Shown here: positions 53,043 to 60,987 of the stretch, one piece after another
Numbering within the stretch: position 1 is the stretch's first letter
Layout of the letters: each line of letters opens with the position of its first letter
NCBI RefSeq assembly: GCF_018119405.1
Contig: NZ_JAGPWC010000014.1
Span: forward strand, 27,408 to 91,407
Reading direction: 5' to 3'
Origin: Massilia sp. ST3
GTDB lineage: Bacteria > Pseudomonadota > Gammaproteobacteria > Burkholderiales > Burkholderiaceae_D
Length of the DNA stretch: 64,000 nt
Position numbers and translations under genes: made by a program
Notes under the pieces: generated by a model
What the model was told of the DNA's origin: nothing
The model's input: only the letters and a program-made list of their open reading frames with translations
Database searches by the model: none

Positions 53043-54819
53043 CATGCCCGCGGCCGACATGCGCATCCAGGCGAAGCGGGCGCTCGGCCTGCTGCGCCGC
53101 GCCGCCGATCCCGAACGCCGCCACGTCTGGTGGGCGGTGCTGTGGCTGAGCGTGGCCGCCCTGCTCGAAGTGGTCGGCCCGATCATGGGCAAGGCCCTGA
53201 TCGACGACCACCTGCTGCCGCGCGCCCTCGACTGGCCGCGCATGGCCCTGCTGCTGGGCGGGCTGGTGGTGACCGGCTGGCTGTCGTCCTGGATCCGCTA
53301 CCTGCAGCTGGTGCGCCTGTCCGGCGTGGCGATGCGCTCGGTGCAGCGCCTGCGCGAATGGGTCTACGGCCACGTGCTACGCCTGCCCATGGCTTTTTTT
53401 GATCGCGCCATCACCGGCCAGCTCGTGAGCCGCGTGACCAACGACACCGAGGCCGTCAAGACCCTCTACATCCAGGTGCTGTTCGTTATCCTCGACAGCA
53501 GCATCGTCCTGGTCGGCACCATGATCGCCATGGCCTGGCTGGACTGGCGCCTGATGCTGATCGTGCTGGCCCTGGTGCCGGCGGTGCTGGGCATCGTCTG
53601 GCTCTACCAGCGCCTGTCGGCGCCGGCGGTAACGAAGGCGCGCGCCCTGCGCAGCGACATCAACGGGCAGATGGCCGAGTCGATCGGCGGCATGAGCGTC
53701 CTGCAGGCCAGCAACGCGGAACTGCGCTTCGGGGAGCGCTTCCTGCACACCAACCGCTCACACTACACCGCGCGCCTAGCCGAACTGCGCGCCAACGCCC
53801 TGCTGCTGCGCCCCGCACTCGACCTGCTCAACGTGGTGCTGCTGGCGGTGGTCATCTACGGCTTCGGCCAGCGCCAGATGAACGCGGTGGAAGTGGGCGT
53901 GCTGTACGCCTTCATCAGCTACATCGCGCGCGTGGTCGAGCCGCTGATCCAGATCACCATGCAGTTCAGCGGCCTGCAGCAGGCGGTGGTGGCCACCTCG
54001 CGCGTGGCCGCCCTGCTCGACGAGGAAGGTGCGCCGGAACACGCGCCCGGGCGCGCCGGTCCCGGCGCCGCGGCCGATCCGCATGCACCGGCGGTGCGGG
54101 TGCGCCACCTGGGCTTCGCCTACGTGCCGGGCCAGCCGGTGCTGCACGACCTCTCGCTCGACATCCCGCAAGGCGCCTTCTTCGGCATCGTCGGCCATAC
54201 CGGCAGCGGCAAGTCGACCCTGCTCTCGCTGCTGCTGCGCTACTACACGGCGGACCAGGGCAGCATCGAGATCGGCGGCCTGCCGCTGGCGTCCATCGGC
54301 AACGAGCGCTTCCGCAACGAGGTCGGGCTGGTGCCGCAGGATCCCTTCATCCTGGCGGCCAGCGCGCGCGAGAACATCGACATGGGCCGCGGCCTGCCGC
54401 TCGATCGCATCGAGGCCGCGGCGCGCGCGGCGCACGCCCACGGCTTCATCGCCGCCCTGGAACACGGCTACGAGACCCAGTTGGGCGAAGGCGGCTCGCG
54501 CCTGTCCTCGGGCCAGAAGCAGCTGGTGGCGATCGCCCGCGCCCTGGCCGGCGAACCGCGCATCCTGCTGCTGGACGAGGCAACCTCGCGCATCGACAGC
54601 GCCACCGAGCAGATCGTCCAGCAGGCGCTGGAGGAACTGCGCGGCCAGGTGACCATCATCGCCATCGCGCACCGGCTCTCGACCATCCGCGACGCCGACC
54701 GCATTATCGTGCTGAACCACGGCCGGATCACCGAAGCCGGCGCGCACGAGGAGCTGATGCGCATCGAGGGCGGGCTGTACCAGCGCCTCTACCTGCTGCA
54801 GCAGATCGCGGCCCAGTGA
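53029..54819 (+). CDS. mdlB: ABC exporter subunit B of a heterodimer (MdlB/SmdB-like)
   Basis: 596 residues from TTG at 53029. GGAGG at 53018-53022 lies 6 nt upstream and decides this start over the ATG at 53044. Exporter membrane domain to about 320, a Pro/Ala-rich linker (GAPEHAPGRAGPGAAADPHA) and a nucleotide-binding domain with Walker A GHTGSGKST. The signature is LSSGQKQL, where Ser replaces the first Gly. Walker B ILLLDEATS has the catalytic Glu. Combined with the Asp in subunit A, this gives one consensus and one degenerate ATP site. The genes overlap by 14 bp. Confidence 0.93.
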   Translation: MKPADMPAADMRIQAKRALGLLRRAADPERRHVWWAVLWLSVAALLEVVGPIMGKALIDDHLLPRALDWPRMALLLGGLVVTGWLSSWIRYLQLVRLSGVAMRSVQRLREWVYGHVLRLPMAFFDRAITGQLVSRVTNDTEAVKTLYIQVLFVILDSSIVLVGTMIAMAWLDWRLMLIVLALVPAVLGIVWLYQRLSAPAVTKARALRSDINGQMAESIGGMSVLQASNAELRFGERFLHTNRSHYTARLAELRANALLLRPALDLLNVVLLAVVIYGFGQRQMNAVEVGVLYAFISYIARVVEPLIQITMQFSGLQQAVVATSRVAALLDEEGAPEHAPGRAGPGAAADPHAPAVRVRHLGFAYVPGQPVLHDLSLDIPQGAFFGIVGHTGSGKSTLLSLLLRYYTADQGSIEIGGLPLASIGNERFRNEVGLVPQDPFILAASARENIDMGRGLPLDRIEAAARAAHAHGFIAALEHGYETQLGEGGSRLSSGQKQLVAIARALAGEPRILLLDEATSRIDSATEQIVQQALEELRGQVTIIAIAHRLSTIRDADRIIVLNHGRITEAGAHEELMRIEGGLYQRLYLLQQIAAQ

Positions 54820-54886
54820 GGCAGCGGACCTTGTGCATGTGACAAACCGCGCATTTCCAGCGCACGGGATTCGCTATGCTGTCGTC

Positions 54887-55342
54887 ATGAACACGACATC
54901 TCAATGGTGGATCCGCCTGGCGGCGGCGATTTCAGTCTTCGGCGTGGCTATTCACCTGGCCACGATCGCGGGTGGGCCGGCCTGGTACGCCTTCTTCGGC
55001 GCGCCGCCGCAGATCGTCGCCTCCGCCCGGGCCGGCACCTGGCTCGCGCCCACCAGCACAGTGGGGATCGCCGCCCTGATGGGCGTGTGCGCCGCCTACG
55101 CCTGCTCGGCCCTCGGCCTGCTGCGCCGCCTGCCCCTGCTGCGGCCGGTCCTGGCGGGGATCGCCGCGCTGTGCCTGCTGCGGGCGCTTGTCGTCGTGCC
55201 GCTGGCAATCAATCATCCCGCACTGCGCACCACCTTCGACATCAGCGCCTCGGTGGTCTGGGGCCTGGCCGGCATCGGCTTCGCGGCCGCCTTCCTCGCC
55301 ACCGGGAAGCGGCGCCGCCACCTTCAGGAAAGGTCCGCGTGA
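54887..55342 (+). CDS. Four-helix membrane protein, unknown function
   Basis: 151 residues with four hydrophobic segments (WIRLAAAISVFGVAIHLATI, TVGIAALMGVCAAYACSALG, VLAGIAALCLLRALVVVPLA, a last one near the C-terminus) and a basic tail. No family recognised. The start ATG at 54887 has no ribosome site; a TATGCT at 54875-54880 lies exactly where a -10 box would give a leaderless transcript. Ends TGATG with the next gene, so the two are coupled. Confidence 0.72.
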   Translation: MNTTSQWWIRLAAAISVFGVAIHLATIAGGPAWYAFFGAPPQIVASARAGTWLAPTSTVGIAALMGVCAAYACSALGLLRRLPLLRPVLAGIAALCLLRALVVVPLAINHPALRTTFDISASVVWGLAGIGFAAAFLATGKRRRHLQERSA

Positions 55343-55905
55343 TGGGCATCGCCTTGTCATGGGTGAGCGTCAAGGGCCTGGCGCCGGAAGAGATCCTGTC
55401 CAGGCTGGAACTGGCGCAGACGGACGAGGAGCGCAGCTATCCCTTCGAGGGCATCGTCGCCCACCCCTTGCCGCAGCAGGCCTTCCTGGTGGCGGCGCGC
55501 GGCAGCGAACACCGCATCCTGGCCGCCGACAGCATGGCCAGGCTGTCGATCGGCTGCCAGGCGCTATCCTGCGACGTCGAGGAACACGTGGGCTATGCGG
55601 CCTGCGCATTGTGGCGCGACGGCCGCCAGCTGTGGGCCGTGACCTACGACAGCGACGACGACCCCGAGAGCGTCTTCTACAAGGGCGAGGTCCCCGGGCG
55701 CCTGCATGAGCTGCTGGCCACGGTCGAAGCGATGGACAGCGAGCATTTCGAGGGCCACTTTCACATGGACATCCCGCTGATCCTGGCCAAGGAATACGGC
55801 GGCTTCCGGCACGACGACGACGACGCGATGTTCGACGCCATCCCCTTCGCGGCGCTGAAGGACTTGCGCGGCAAGACCAGCTGGTGGAAGGCGCTCTGGC
55901 GCTGA
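55342..55905 (+). CDS. Conserved hypothetical cytoplasmic protein
   Basis: 187 residues, acidic, no signal or membrane segment. It begins MGIALSWVSVKGLAPEEILS and includes LWAVTYDSDDDPESVFYKGE, with a Trp-rich end (KTSWWKALWR). I do not recognise the family. The start shares one base with the stop of the upstream membrane protein (TGATG), implying co-translation. Confidence 0.7.
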   Translation: MGIALSWVSVKGLAPEEILSRLELAQTDEERSYPFEGIVAHPLPQQAFLVAARGSEHRILAADSMARLSIGCQALSCDVEEHVGYAACALWRDGRQLWAVTYDSDDDPESVFYKGEVPGRLHELLATVEAMDSEHFEGHFHMDIPLILAKEYGGFRHDDDDAMFDAIPFAALKDLRGKTSWWKALWR

Positions 55906-56011
55906 CGCCCGCAGGCTGAAGCCACGCGCCGGGGACGCTCTCCCCCAAGTGGCGTTTTGCGGCCCGGCCGCGCGGCAATTACACTAGGGGGTGATCCACG
56001 CCCGCCCCTTG

Positions 56012-56638
56012 ATGATCCTGCGCATGCACACACCGAGCCAACTGTTCTTTCTCCCCGGCGCGCTGGGCAACGCCGCATTCTGGCGTCCGGCCGCCGCCCT
56101 GCTGGCCTGCCCCGCCGCGCAGGTGCATGTGGCCTGGCCCGGCTTCGGCGGCGCCGCGCCGCAGCCCGGCATCCGCGGCCTGGACGACCTGGCCACCCGG
56201 CTGCTCGCCGAGGTCGAGCGGCCGAGCGCGCTGGTCGCCCAGTCGATGGGCGGCGTGGTCGCGCTGCTGGCCGCGCTGCGCCAGCCCGAGCGCTTCACCC
56301 ATCTGGTGCTGTCCGCGACCTCGGGCGGCATGCCGCCCTCCAGCTTCGGCGCGCAGGACTGGCGCCCCGCGATCCGAGCCGCCCATCCGGATTTGCCGGA
56401 CTGGTTCACCAGCTACCAGGAGGACCTCACGCCCAGGCTGGCCGCGCTGCGCATCCCGACCCTGCTGCTGTGGGGAGATGCGGACCCGGTCAGTCCCGTC
56501 GCCGCCGGCCGGCGCCTGGCCGCGCTGCTGCCGCGCGCCAGCCTGGAAGTGATTCCCGGCGGCGGCCACGATCTCGGCTGCGCCTTTGCAGGCGTGGTGG
56601 CGCCGCTCATCGACCGCCACCTGGCGGCGCGTCCATGA
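56012..56638 (+). CDS. Alpha/beta hydrolase
   Basis: 208 residues from ATG at 56012. SQLFFLPGALGNAAFWRPAA carries the oxyanion region; the nucleophile Ser is in LVAQSMGGVVAL, the Asp in LLWGDADPVSPV and the His in IPGGGHDLG, a full triad. The start is uncertain: GTG at 55991, ATG at 56012 and ATG at 56024 are all in frame, and an AGGGGGTGATC stretch at 55986-55996 looks like a ribosome site but is too far from the ATGs. Overlaps the next gene by four bases. Substrate unknown. Confidence 0.85.
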   Translation: MILRMHTPSQLFFLPGALGNAAFWRPAAALLACPAAQVHVAWPGFGGAAPQPGIRGLDDLATRLLAEVERPSALVAQSMGGVVALLAALRQPERFTHLVLSATSGGMPPSSFGAQDWRPAIRAAHPDLPDWFTSYQEDLTPRLAALRIPTLLLWGDADPVSPVAAGRRLAALLPRASLEVIPGGGHDLGCAFAGVVAPLIDRHLAARP

Positions 56639-57327
56639 GCCGCACCGGACGCCTGTTCCAGCTGATGGACGCGCTGCGCGGCAACCGCCGCCCGGTGACC
56701 GCCAGCACACTGGCCGAGCGGCTCGGCGTTTCCGAGCGCACCATCTACCGCGACATCCAGGCCCTGGCCCAGCTGGGCGCGCCGATCGACGGCTCGGCCG
56801 GCGTCGGCTACATGCTGCGCACCGGCTTCTTCCTGCCGCCGCTGATGTTCGACAAGGACGAGCTGGAAGCGCTGGTGCTGGGCGCGCGCTGGGTGCGCCA
56901 CCAGGGCGACGCCGCGCTAAGCACGGCCGCCGAGCGGGCCCTGGCCAAGATCGCCACCGCCACGCCGCGCGACCTGCGCGACCACATGGCCGAGACCAGC
57001 CTGTGGGTGCCGGTCACGCCCGCCGAAGCGCTGCCCGACCTGTTCATGCAGCCGGCGCGGGAAGCGATCCGCAGCCAGTGCAAGCTGCGCATCGCCTACC
57101 GCGACGAGCAGCACAAGCCTTCCGAGCGCCTGGTATGGCCGTTTGCGCTGGCCTTCTTCCAGGGACGGCGCGTGCTGGCCGCCTGGTGCGAGCTGCGCGG
57201 CGCCATCCGCCACTTCCGCGTCGACCGCATCGTGCAGGCCGAATCGAGCGCCGATCGCTATCCGACCCCGCGCCACGAACTGCTGCGCCAATGGCGCGAG
57301 GAATGCGGCGTGCCCGATCTCACCTGA
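56635..57327 (+). CDS. YafY-type transcriptional regulator (HTH_11 plus WYL)
   Basis: 230 residues. Residues 5-60 are a winged helix-turn-helix (RLFQLMDALRGNRRPVTAST, then LAERLGVSERTIYRDIQALA). A WYL domain (about 138-205) includes KLRIAYRDEQHKPSERLVWP and HFRVDRIVQAE. WYL regulators bind nucleic-acid-like or small ligands. ATGA overlap with the hydrolase gene upstream makes a two-gene operon, so the regulator probably controls it. Followed by a REP-like element 16 nt later. Confidence 0.92.
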   Translation: MSRTGRLFQLMDALRGNRRPVTASTLAERLGVSERTIYRDIQALAQLGAPIDGSAGVGYMLRTGFFLPPLMFDKDELEALVLGARWVRHQGDAALSTAAERALAKIATATPRDLRDHMAETSLWVPVTPAEALPDLFMQPAREAIRSQCKLRIAYRDEQHKPSERLVWPFALAFFQGRRVLAAWCELRGAIRHFRVDRIVQAESSADRYPTPRHELLRQWREECGVPDLT

Positions 57328-57342
57328 GCGGATTGTTGGCGC

Positions 57343-57479
57343 GTAGGGTGGACGGGGTAATTCAGGCCAGTGGCCTGAATTACAAACGTCCACGCGGTGA
57401 TAGTTTGCGGCAAGATCATCCCGCACGAAAGCGGAGCCTCTACCTATCACCGCGTGGACGGCAAAGCCGTCCACCCTAC
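57343..57479. repeat. Paired REP-like element, family 1, copy 3, carrying an inserted 27-bp palindrome
   Basis: 137 bp, starting GTAGGGTGGACGGG and ending CCGTCCACCCTAC. The left hairpin (GTGGACG...CGTCCAC) has a perfect palindrome at 57357-57383 in its loop: GTAATTCAGGCCA, centre G, TGGCCTGAATTAC. 137 minus 27 equals 110, the length of the other copies. Bases 57447-57479 also encode the C-terminus of the DUF2243 protein. Confidence 0.9.
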
Positions 57480-58214
57480 GCAGCCTGCCGGCGCGGCGGT
57501 CCCGCCCACCAGCAGCGCGCCGTGGCGGTAGAGTTCCCAGCGCCGCGCCGGCGGCACCGCCGCCACGATCACGCCCATTGCGCGGTCGCTCCACACCAGC
57601 CGGCCGTCGACCGCGTCGAGTGCGGCGAAGACATCGCGCGGGGCCGCGCCGGGCCGGAACACGACCGTGGCGACTTGCGAATCGAGGGCGGGCGGCAGCG
57701 CGGCCCAGGCGCACGCCGCGCCGGTGGCCACACTCACCAGCAGCATGGCGGCGGCCGAACCGCGCAGTTCCGGTCCGCCGCGGCGCATCAGCTTCCAGCC
57801 GGCCACCAGCGGCAGCAGGCCGAAGAGGACCAGCCAGGCCAGGTCCCACAGCAAGGGCGCATCGCTATCGATGCGGATGCGGTGGATGCCGAGCACCCAG
57901 TGCGAGAGCACGGCGTCGAGCGCATGCCAGCCGCCGAAGCCGACCAGCACCGCGCCTACCAGCGGCCAGCCCCAGGCCACGCCGGCGCCCTGGCGGGCGC
58001 GCCACAGCCCCCACAGGGCGGCCAGCGCGACCGCGTACATCAGGAGGTGGAAGTAGCCGTCCCACAGCACCTGGGTGCGCAGGTCATCGATCCCGCGCAC
58101 CAGGCTGAGCAGGTGATGCCACTGCAGGACCTGGTGCAGCAGGATGCCGTCGAAGAAGCCGCCGAGCGCGAAGCCCAGCGCGGCCGCCCATCTTGCCCAG
58201 CTCGATTTCCACAT
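57447..58214 (-). CDS. DUF2243 membrane protein whose C-terminus is encoded by a REP-like element
   Basis: 255 residues and about seven hydrophobic helices. The first 150 residues are a DUF2243 domain (LGGFFDGILLHQVLQWHHLL, then DGYFHLLMYAVALAALWGL). The C-terminal part (about 160-255) has further helices and a soluble segment. The last ten residues, VGWTALPSTR, and the stop codon lie inside the right unit of a REP-like repeat, so the original C-terminus was probably different. AGAGGGG lies 5 nt before the ATG at 58214. Function unknown; DUF2243 proteins resemble small cytochrome-oxidase-associated membrane proteins. Confidence 0.83.
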   Translation of the reverse strand: MWKSSWARWAAALGFALGGFFDGILLHQVLQWHHLLSLVRGIDDLRTQVLWDGYFHLLMYAVALAALWGLWRARQGAGVAWGWPLVGAVLVGFGGWHALDAVLSHWVLGIHRIRIDSDAPLLWDLAWLVLFGLLPLVAGWKLMRRGGPELRGSAAAMLLVSVATGAACAWAALPPALDSQVATVVFRPGAAPRDVFAALDAVDGRLVWSDRAMGVIVAAVPPARRWELYRHGALLVGGTAAPAGCVGWTALPSTR

Positions 58215-58295
58215 CGCATCCCCTCTTCGATCGTGCGCGAGGAGGCAGTATAGGACGCGCACCAAGGCGGCGACGCCGCCTTGGCGACAGGACCG

Positions 58296-59864
58296 TCAGC
58301 GGCGCCGGCTCCAGGCGTAGCCCGCGGCCAGCGCGGCCAGTCCGGCGGCAAGCAGGGTGGTGACCGACTGCGCGGTGGCGGCGCCGTTGAAGCCGACCAT
58401 GTCCAGCATGGGCTTGTCACGTGCGTTCACCGCCACGTACAGGCCGAACAGGAACAGGCCCAGGAACAGGCGCGGTGTGCGGCTCAGCTGGCCCAGCAGC
58501 GCGGCGAAGGCGGCCAGCGCCACCACGCCGCCCACCACGGCCGCGGCGCGTTCCGGCGAGTCCGCCAGCCAGCGCAGCGCCGGGATGCCCATGAACATCC
58601 AGCCCAGCAGGATGGAAGCCAGGAACTGGCGCAGGAAGCGGCGGTTCGCGCCGCCCGGCACGGCCGCGCCCAGGTCGTCGCAGCCGGCGCTGAAGTCGCG
58701 CGTGGCGGTGTCGCTGACGAACACGCCCCAGAACGCGACGCAGGCCAGCACCAGGCCGGGCAGCGTGTCGGCCGGCAGCACCAGGCCCGCCGCCAGGGCC
58801 GCTCCCAGCGCCGCGATCGCGGCCGGCGCCGTAGCCAGCGCCAGGGCGACGTCGGCCAGGGCCTGTCCCGCCGCGTCGGGCAGGCGCGCGGCCAGGCCGA
58901 ACAAGGGCTGGACCAGGCGCGACAGCGGACGCAGCCAGGCATTCAGGACCGCCAGCGGCGTGCGCCGCTCGCGCGCCTTGCCGGCCTTGACGCGGTCCGG
59001 CGAGAAGCGGTGGAACAGCGGCAGGGCCGGCAGCAGCGGCAGCATGGCGGCCAGGGCCGACAGGGCGCGGCTGCGCACCAGCCCGTCGTACCACAGCCAT
59101 TGCGGGAACTCGCGCACCGGCAGCTTCGGGTCGTAGGGCATGCTGCCGATCGCCATCGCGCTCGTGTCCGCGTACTGCGACAGGGCGGCCATGGCGTGGC
59201 CCATGCCCATGAAGTCGAAGGCCATGGCCAGCGGCAGCACCTGCGCGGCGGCCTTGCCTTCCTCGATCATCTGCGGGCCCGTCGCGATCGTGGCGACCCA
59301 GATGAAGAAGTAGAGCAGGTCGCCCGCCTTGCCCATCAGCGGCGCCCAGCTGTCGAACAGCAGCGCGCAGCTGGCGGCGAACAGCACCATGGGGCCCAGC
59401 ACCAGCACATAGGTCTGCAGGTAGACCGCGAGCTGGATCGGACCGTCGCCGCGCAGCAGGTGGCAGGCCAGGATGGTGAGCATGAAGGCGAACACCAGGA
59501 TGCCGAGGTAGGCGACGCCGCCCAGCCAGCGTCCGGCCAGCAGGGCCGCGTTGCCGGCCGGGGTGGCGCCGATCACGCCGCCGATGCCGCTGCGCAGGTC
59601 TTCGGCGCTGCGTCCGCGCAGCAGATAGAAGCCGGCCAGGCCGAACAGCACGCCGGCCAGGGTAGCGCTGCCCATCGCCAGCGCGGAACTGGTGTACAGC
59701 ACGCGCGCGCCGTCCAGCGCGATCAGGACCTTGCCGCCGGCGGGATCCTCGATCATGGCCCAGCTCACCGCCATCACGGCCAGCAGCGCCGCCAGGGTCG
59801 ACAGGCGGCGCAGCCGCAGGCGCGCTTCGCAGGCGGCCAGCGTACAGACCAGGTAGGCGCTCAT
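58296..59864 (-). CDS. ABC-2-type permease subunit
   Basis: 522 residues with about twelve hydrophobic helices in two halves, separated by a soluble stretch near 290-320 (RFSPDRVKAGKARERRT). It begins MSAYLVCTLAACEARLRLRR. Its start overlaps the stop of the ATPase gene by four bases, so the two form one transporter. The sequence is not close to a named permease; ABC-2-like exporters of this size often move lipids, antibiotics or handle copper (NosY-like). Substrate unknown. Confidence 0.85.
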   Translation of the reverse strand: MSAYLVCTLAACEARLRLRRLSTLAALLAVMAVSWAMIEDPAGGKVLIALDGARVLYTSSALAMGSATLAGVLFGLAGFYLLRGRSAEDLRSGIGGVIGATPAGNAALLAGRWLGGVAYLGILVFAFMLTILACHLLRGDGPIQLAVYLQTYVLVLGPMVLFAASCALLFDSWAPLMGKAGDLLYFFIWVATIATGPQMIEEGKAAAQVLPLAMAFDFMGMGHAMAALSQYADTSAMAIGSMPYDPKLPVREFPQWLWYDGLVRSRALSALAAMLPLLPALPLFHRFSPDRVKAGKARERRTPLAVLNAWLRPLSRLVQPLFGLAARLPDAAGQALADVALALATAPAAIAALGAALAAGLVLPADTLPGLVLACVAFWGVFVSDTATRDFSAGCDDLGAAVPGGANRRFLRQFLASILLGWMFMGIPALRWLADSPERAAAVVGGVVALAAFAALLGQLSRTPRLFLGLFLFGLYVAVNARDKPMLDMVGFNGAATAQSVTTLLAAGLAALAAGYAWSRRR

Positions 59865-60742
59865 GCCGCCTCCGCCTCGGCCTCGGTTTGCAAGGCGTAG
59901 CGCTGCGCCATCAGCGCTTCTTCCAGGCTCGGTTCGGCCGCATGCGCGCCGGCGCAGGGCAGCTCGGGGTGGGCGATGCGCAGCGCGACCCGCTCGCCCT
60001 GGCGCTGGGCCTGCAGCACGTGCACGCGTCCGCGCAGGGCCTCGTAGTCAAGAGCGGCGACGCTGGCGCTCCAGACCTGGCCGCGGGCGCGCGCCAGGAT
60101 CGCGTCGGGGGTCTCGTGCGCGACCAGGCGGCCGGACCGCATGATCGCCAGCTCGCCGGCGATGCTTTCGACGTCCGAAACGATGTGGGTGGAGATGATC
60201 ACCAGCTTGCCGAAGCCGAATTCCGCCAGCAGGTTGCGAAAGCGCATGCGCTCCTCCGGATCGAGGCCGGCGGTGGGCTCGTCGACCACCAGGATGTCGG
60301 GGTCGTTCAGCAGCGCCTGGGCGATCCCGAGCCGGCGCCGCATGCCGCCCGAGAACGAGGCCGCCGGACGGTGCGCCTGGTCGTGCAGGTTGACCAGTTC
60401 GAGCAGGTGGCGGATGCGCGCGCCGTCGCGCACGCCCTTCAGCGCCGCGAAATACTGCATGAATTCGAGGGCGCTCAGGTTCGGGTAGACGCCGAAGTCC
60501 TGCGGCAAGTAGCCCAGGGTGCGGCGGATGGCGTCGGGCGTGCGCGCGATGTCGGCGCCCTTCCACAGGATCTGGCCGCTGCTCGGGCGGGTCAGGGTGG
60601 CGATCATCTGCATCAGGGTGGTCTTGCCCGCGCCGTTATGGCCGATCAGGCCGACCACGCCCTTTTCCAGCCGCAGGCTCACCCCGTCCACCGCCTTCAC
60701 GCCCTTGCCGAAGGTCTTTGCTACCGCGCGCAGTTCCAGCAT
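59861..60742 (-). CDS. ABC transporter ATP-binding protein (ABC-2 type)
   Basis: 293 residues. Walker A GHNGAGKTT, signature SFSGGMRRRLGIAQALL, Walker B ILVVDEPTAGLDP and switch His in ISTHIVSDVES are intact. The SGGMRRR signature and GLDPEER loop are typical of ABC-2 exporter ATPases (CcmA/NosF-like). An Ala/Glu-rich C-terminal tail follows. AGGTG lies 5 nt before the ATG at 60742. Translationally coupled to the permease. Divergent from the TPR-GGDEF gene. Confidence 0.93.
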   Translation of the reverse strand: MLELRAVAKTFGKGVKAVDGVSLRLEKGVVGLIGHNGAGKTTLMQMIATLTRPSSGQILWKGADIARTPDAIRRTLGYLPQDFGVYPNLSALEFMQYFAALKGVRDGARIRHLLELVNLHDQAHRPAASFSGGMRRRLGIAQALLNDPDILVVDEPTAGLDPEERMRFRNLLAEFGFGKLVIISTHIVSDVESIAGELAIMRSGRLVAHETPDAILARARGQVWSASVAALDYEALRGRVHVLQAQRQGERVALRIAHPELPCAGAHAAEPSLEEALMAQRYALQTEAEAEAA

Positions 60743-60987
60743 GTCCACCTCACCGTGTCTAAGATGGAAACACTGTAAATCAAGCAACTTCGCGCCGCCC
60801 GGCCTTTGTGATGGACGGTCGAAAACGCGGTCCGAGCGGCGGCGCCGGCCGGATGCGCGTGGCGGACGCCATGCATGTGTCATTTTTGTGACAATTAATG
60901 AGAAATCGGAATTTCTCCTCTGCAACAGGCCTATAATATTTTGAACCAAACTCGTCGGAATCCTCCCGGCGCCACGAGACCTGATCC

